Source of the DNA: an uncultured Collinsella sp.
GTDB taxonomy: Bacteria > Actinomycetota > Coriobacteriia > Coriobacteriales > Coriobacteriaceae
Assembly: GCA_900756945.1 (NCBI GenBank)
Contig: CAAELZ010000099.1
Location: 1 to 6,948 of the forward strand
Reading direction: 5' to 3'
Length of the DNA stretch: 6,948 bases
The position numbers and the translations under genes are program-made. Positions 6,770 to 6,948 of the stretch are shown piece after piece. Every line of letters begins with the position of its first letter. The first letter of the stretch is position 1. Under the pieces are notes generated by a model. That model was not told the origin of the DNA. It ran no database searches and worked only from the letters and a program-made list of their open reading frames with translations.

Positions 6770-6799
6770 ATTGTAGCCCGTTCACAGAAGATGCGACAA
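6770..6799 (-). promoter_or_regulatory. Candidate sigma-70-type promoter for the acpS operon (proximal)
   Basis: On the minus strand a TTGTCG -35-like hexamer (6794-6799, 4 of 6 matches) is followed by an 18-nt spacer and a TACAAT -10-like hexamer (6770-6775, 5 of 6 matches). A start about 7 nt downstream would give a leader of roughly 22 nt before the acpS ATG at 6740. This is a pattern match in an AT-richer gap, with no experimental support. Confidence 0.5.
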
Positions 6800-6805
6800 A
6801 CGAGG

Positions 6806-6835
6806 GTTATAAAACACAGCTACTATGTGAGACAA
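6806..6835 (-). promoter_or_regulatory. Second candidate promoter for the acpS operon (distal)
   Basis: On the minus strand TTGTCT (6830-6835) and TATAAC (6806-6811) are also separated by 18 nt. This places a second possible promoter 36 bp upstream of the first and downstream of the terminator. It could be a real tandem promoter or a chance match in AT-rich spacer. Confidence 0.35.
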
Positions 6836-6849
6836 ATTGCCCGAGATAC

Positions 6850-6881
6850 AAAAAAGGGGGAGGCCGCGAGGCCTCCCCCTT
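6850..6881 (-). terminator. Rho-independent terminator for transcription entering from the right
   Basis: A perfect 12-bp stem pairs AAGGGGGAGGCC (6854-6865) with GGCCTCCCCCTT (6870-6881) across a 4-nt loop. Read on the minus strand, the stem runs into six T residues (6855-6850), the classic form. On the plus strand the sequence after the stem is CTTC, so termination there should be weaker. It most likely ends the transcript of a minus-strand gene lying beyond 6948 and insulates the acpS operon. Confidence 0.9.
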
Positions 6882-6885
6882 CTTC

Positions 6886-6948
6886 AAGTCATCCGACGGC
6901 TCGGTGCCGTCCACCGGTCAGCGGCGCCCTGGCCTCCCACGGGCTGGC
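6886..6948. other. Unassigned GC-rich tail of an upstream element
   Basis: This 63-bp stretch is upstream of the terminator as read on the minus strand. It contains a hairpin, GACGGC (6895-6900) and GCCGTC (6906-6911), with a 5-nt loop. Two minus-strand frames are open from the edge and end in TGA within it (peptide ends ...RHRAVG and ...SRRMT), but neither is recognisable and the stretch is too short to choose. It may be the 3' end of a coding gene or of a structured RNA. Confidence 0.3.

Noticed and set aside
6820..6831. Short dyad around the CACA...TGTG sequence upstream of acpS as an operator
   Set aside because: Only 4-bp arms around an asymmetric centre, too weak to separate from chance.
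6850..6881. The hairpin as an attenuator or riboswitch expression platform for acpS
   Set aside because: Both promoter candidates lie downstream of it, and I see no competing antiterminator or ligand-binding fold. Simple termination of the upstream gene explains it.

Overview
The window reads as ordinary chromosomal housekeeping DNA from a GC-rich bacterium. Gene content, compactness and the order acpS–nnr–alr–(UDG)–tsaE–tsaB/rimI/tsaD point to an actinobacterial-type genome. The class Coriobacteriia (Collinsella and relatives) is the most likely source. That placement is inferred from composition and gene order and has not been confirmed by a search.

All supported genes lie on the minus strand and read from the right edge to the left. 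From 6948 down to about 6886 is a short GC-rich tail of something that lies mostly outside the window. A strong rho-independent terminator for minus-strand transcription follows at 6850-6881, then an AT-richer spacer with two candidate promoters. Next comes a tight six-gene run: acpS (holo-ACP synthase), nnr (NAD(P)HX epimerase/dehydratase), alr (alanine racemase), a family-4 uracil-DNA glycosylase, tsaE (t6A ATPase), and one long open frame that continues past the left edge. Junctions are 0, 2, 8 and 12 bp, then a 14-bp overlap, so the run is very probably one operon with translational coupling.

The most notable feature is the last gene. A single uninterrupted 767-codon frame carries TsaB, a RimI-type GNAT acetyltransferase and TsaD in series, with the key motifs of each retained. 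The domain order matches the separate-gene order tsaB–rimI–tsaD known from many actinobacterial operons. With tsaE directly upstream, this operon supplies the transferase part of the tRNA t6A37 pathway; the TC-AMP synthase TsaC/Sua5 is not in the window. Two further points of interest are an AcpS with a C-terminal extension of about 50 residues and a Leu where the family usually has His, and a uracil-DNA glycosylase gene inserted between alr and tsaE.

I found no mobile element, CRISPR array, tRNA, rRNA, phage gene or defence system. The large plus-strand open frames are antisense shadows of these genes.
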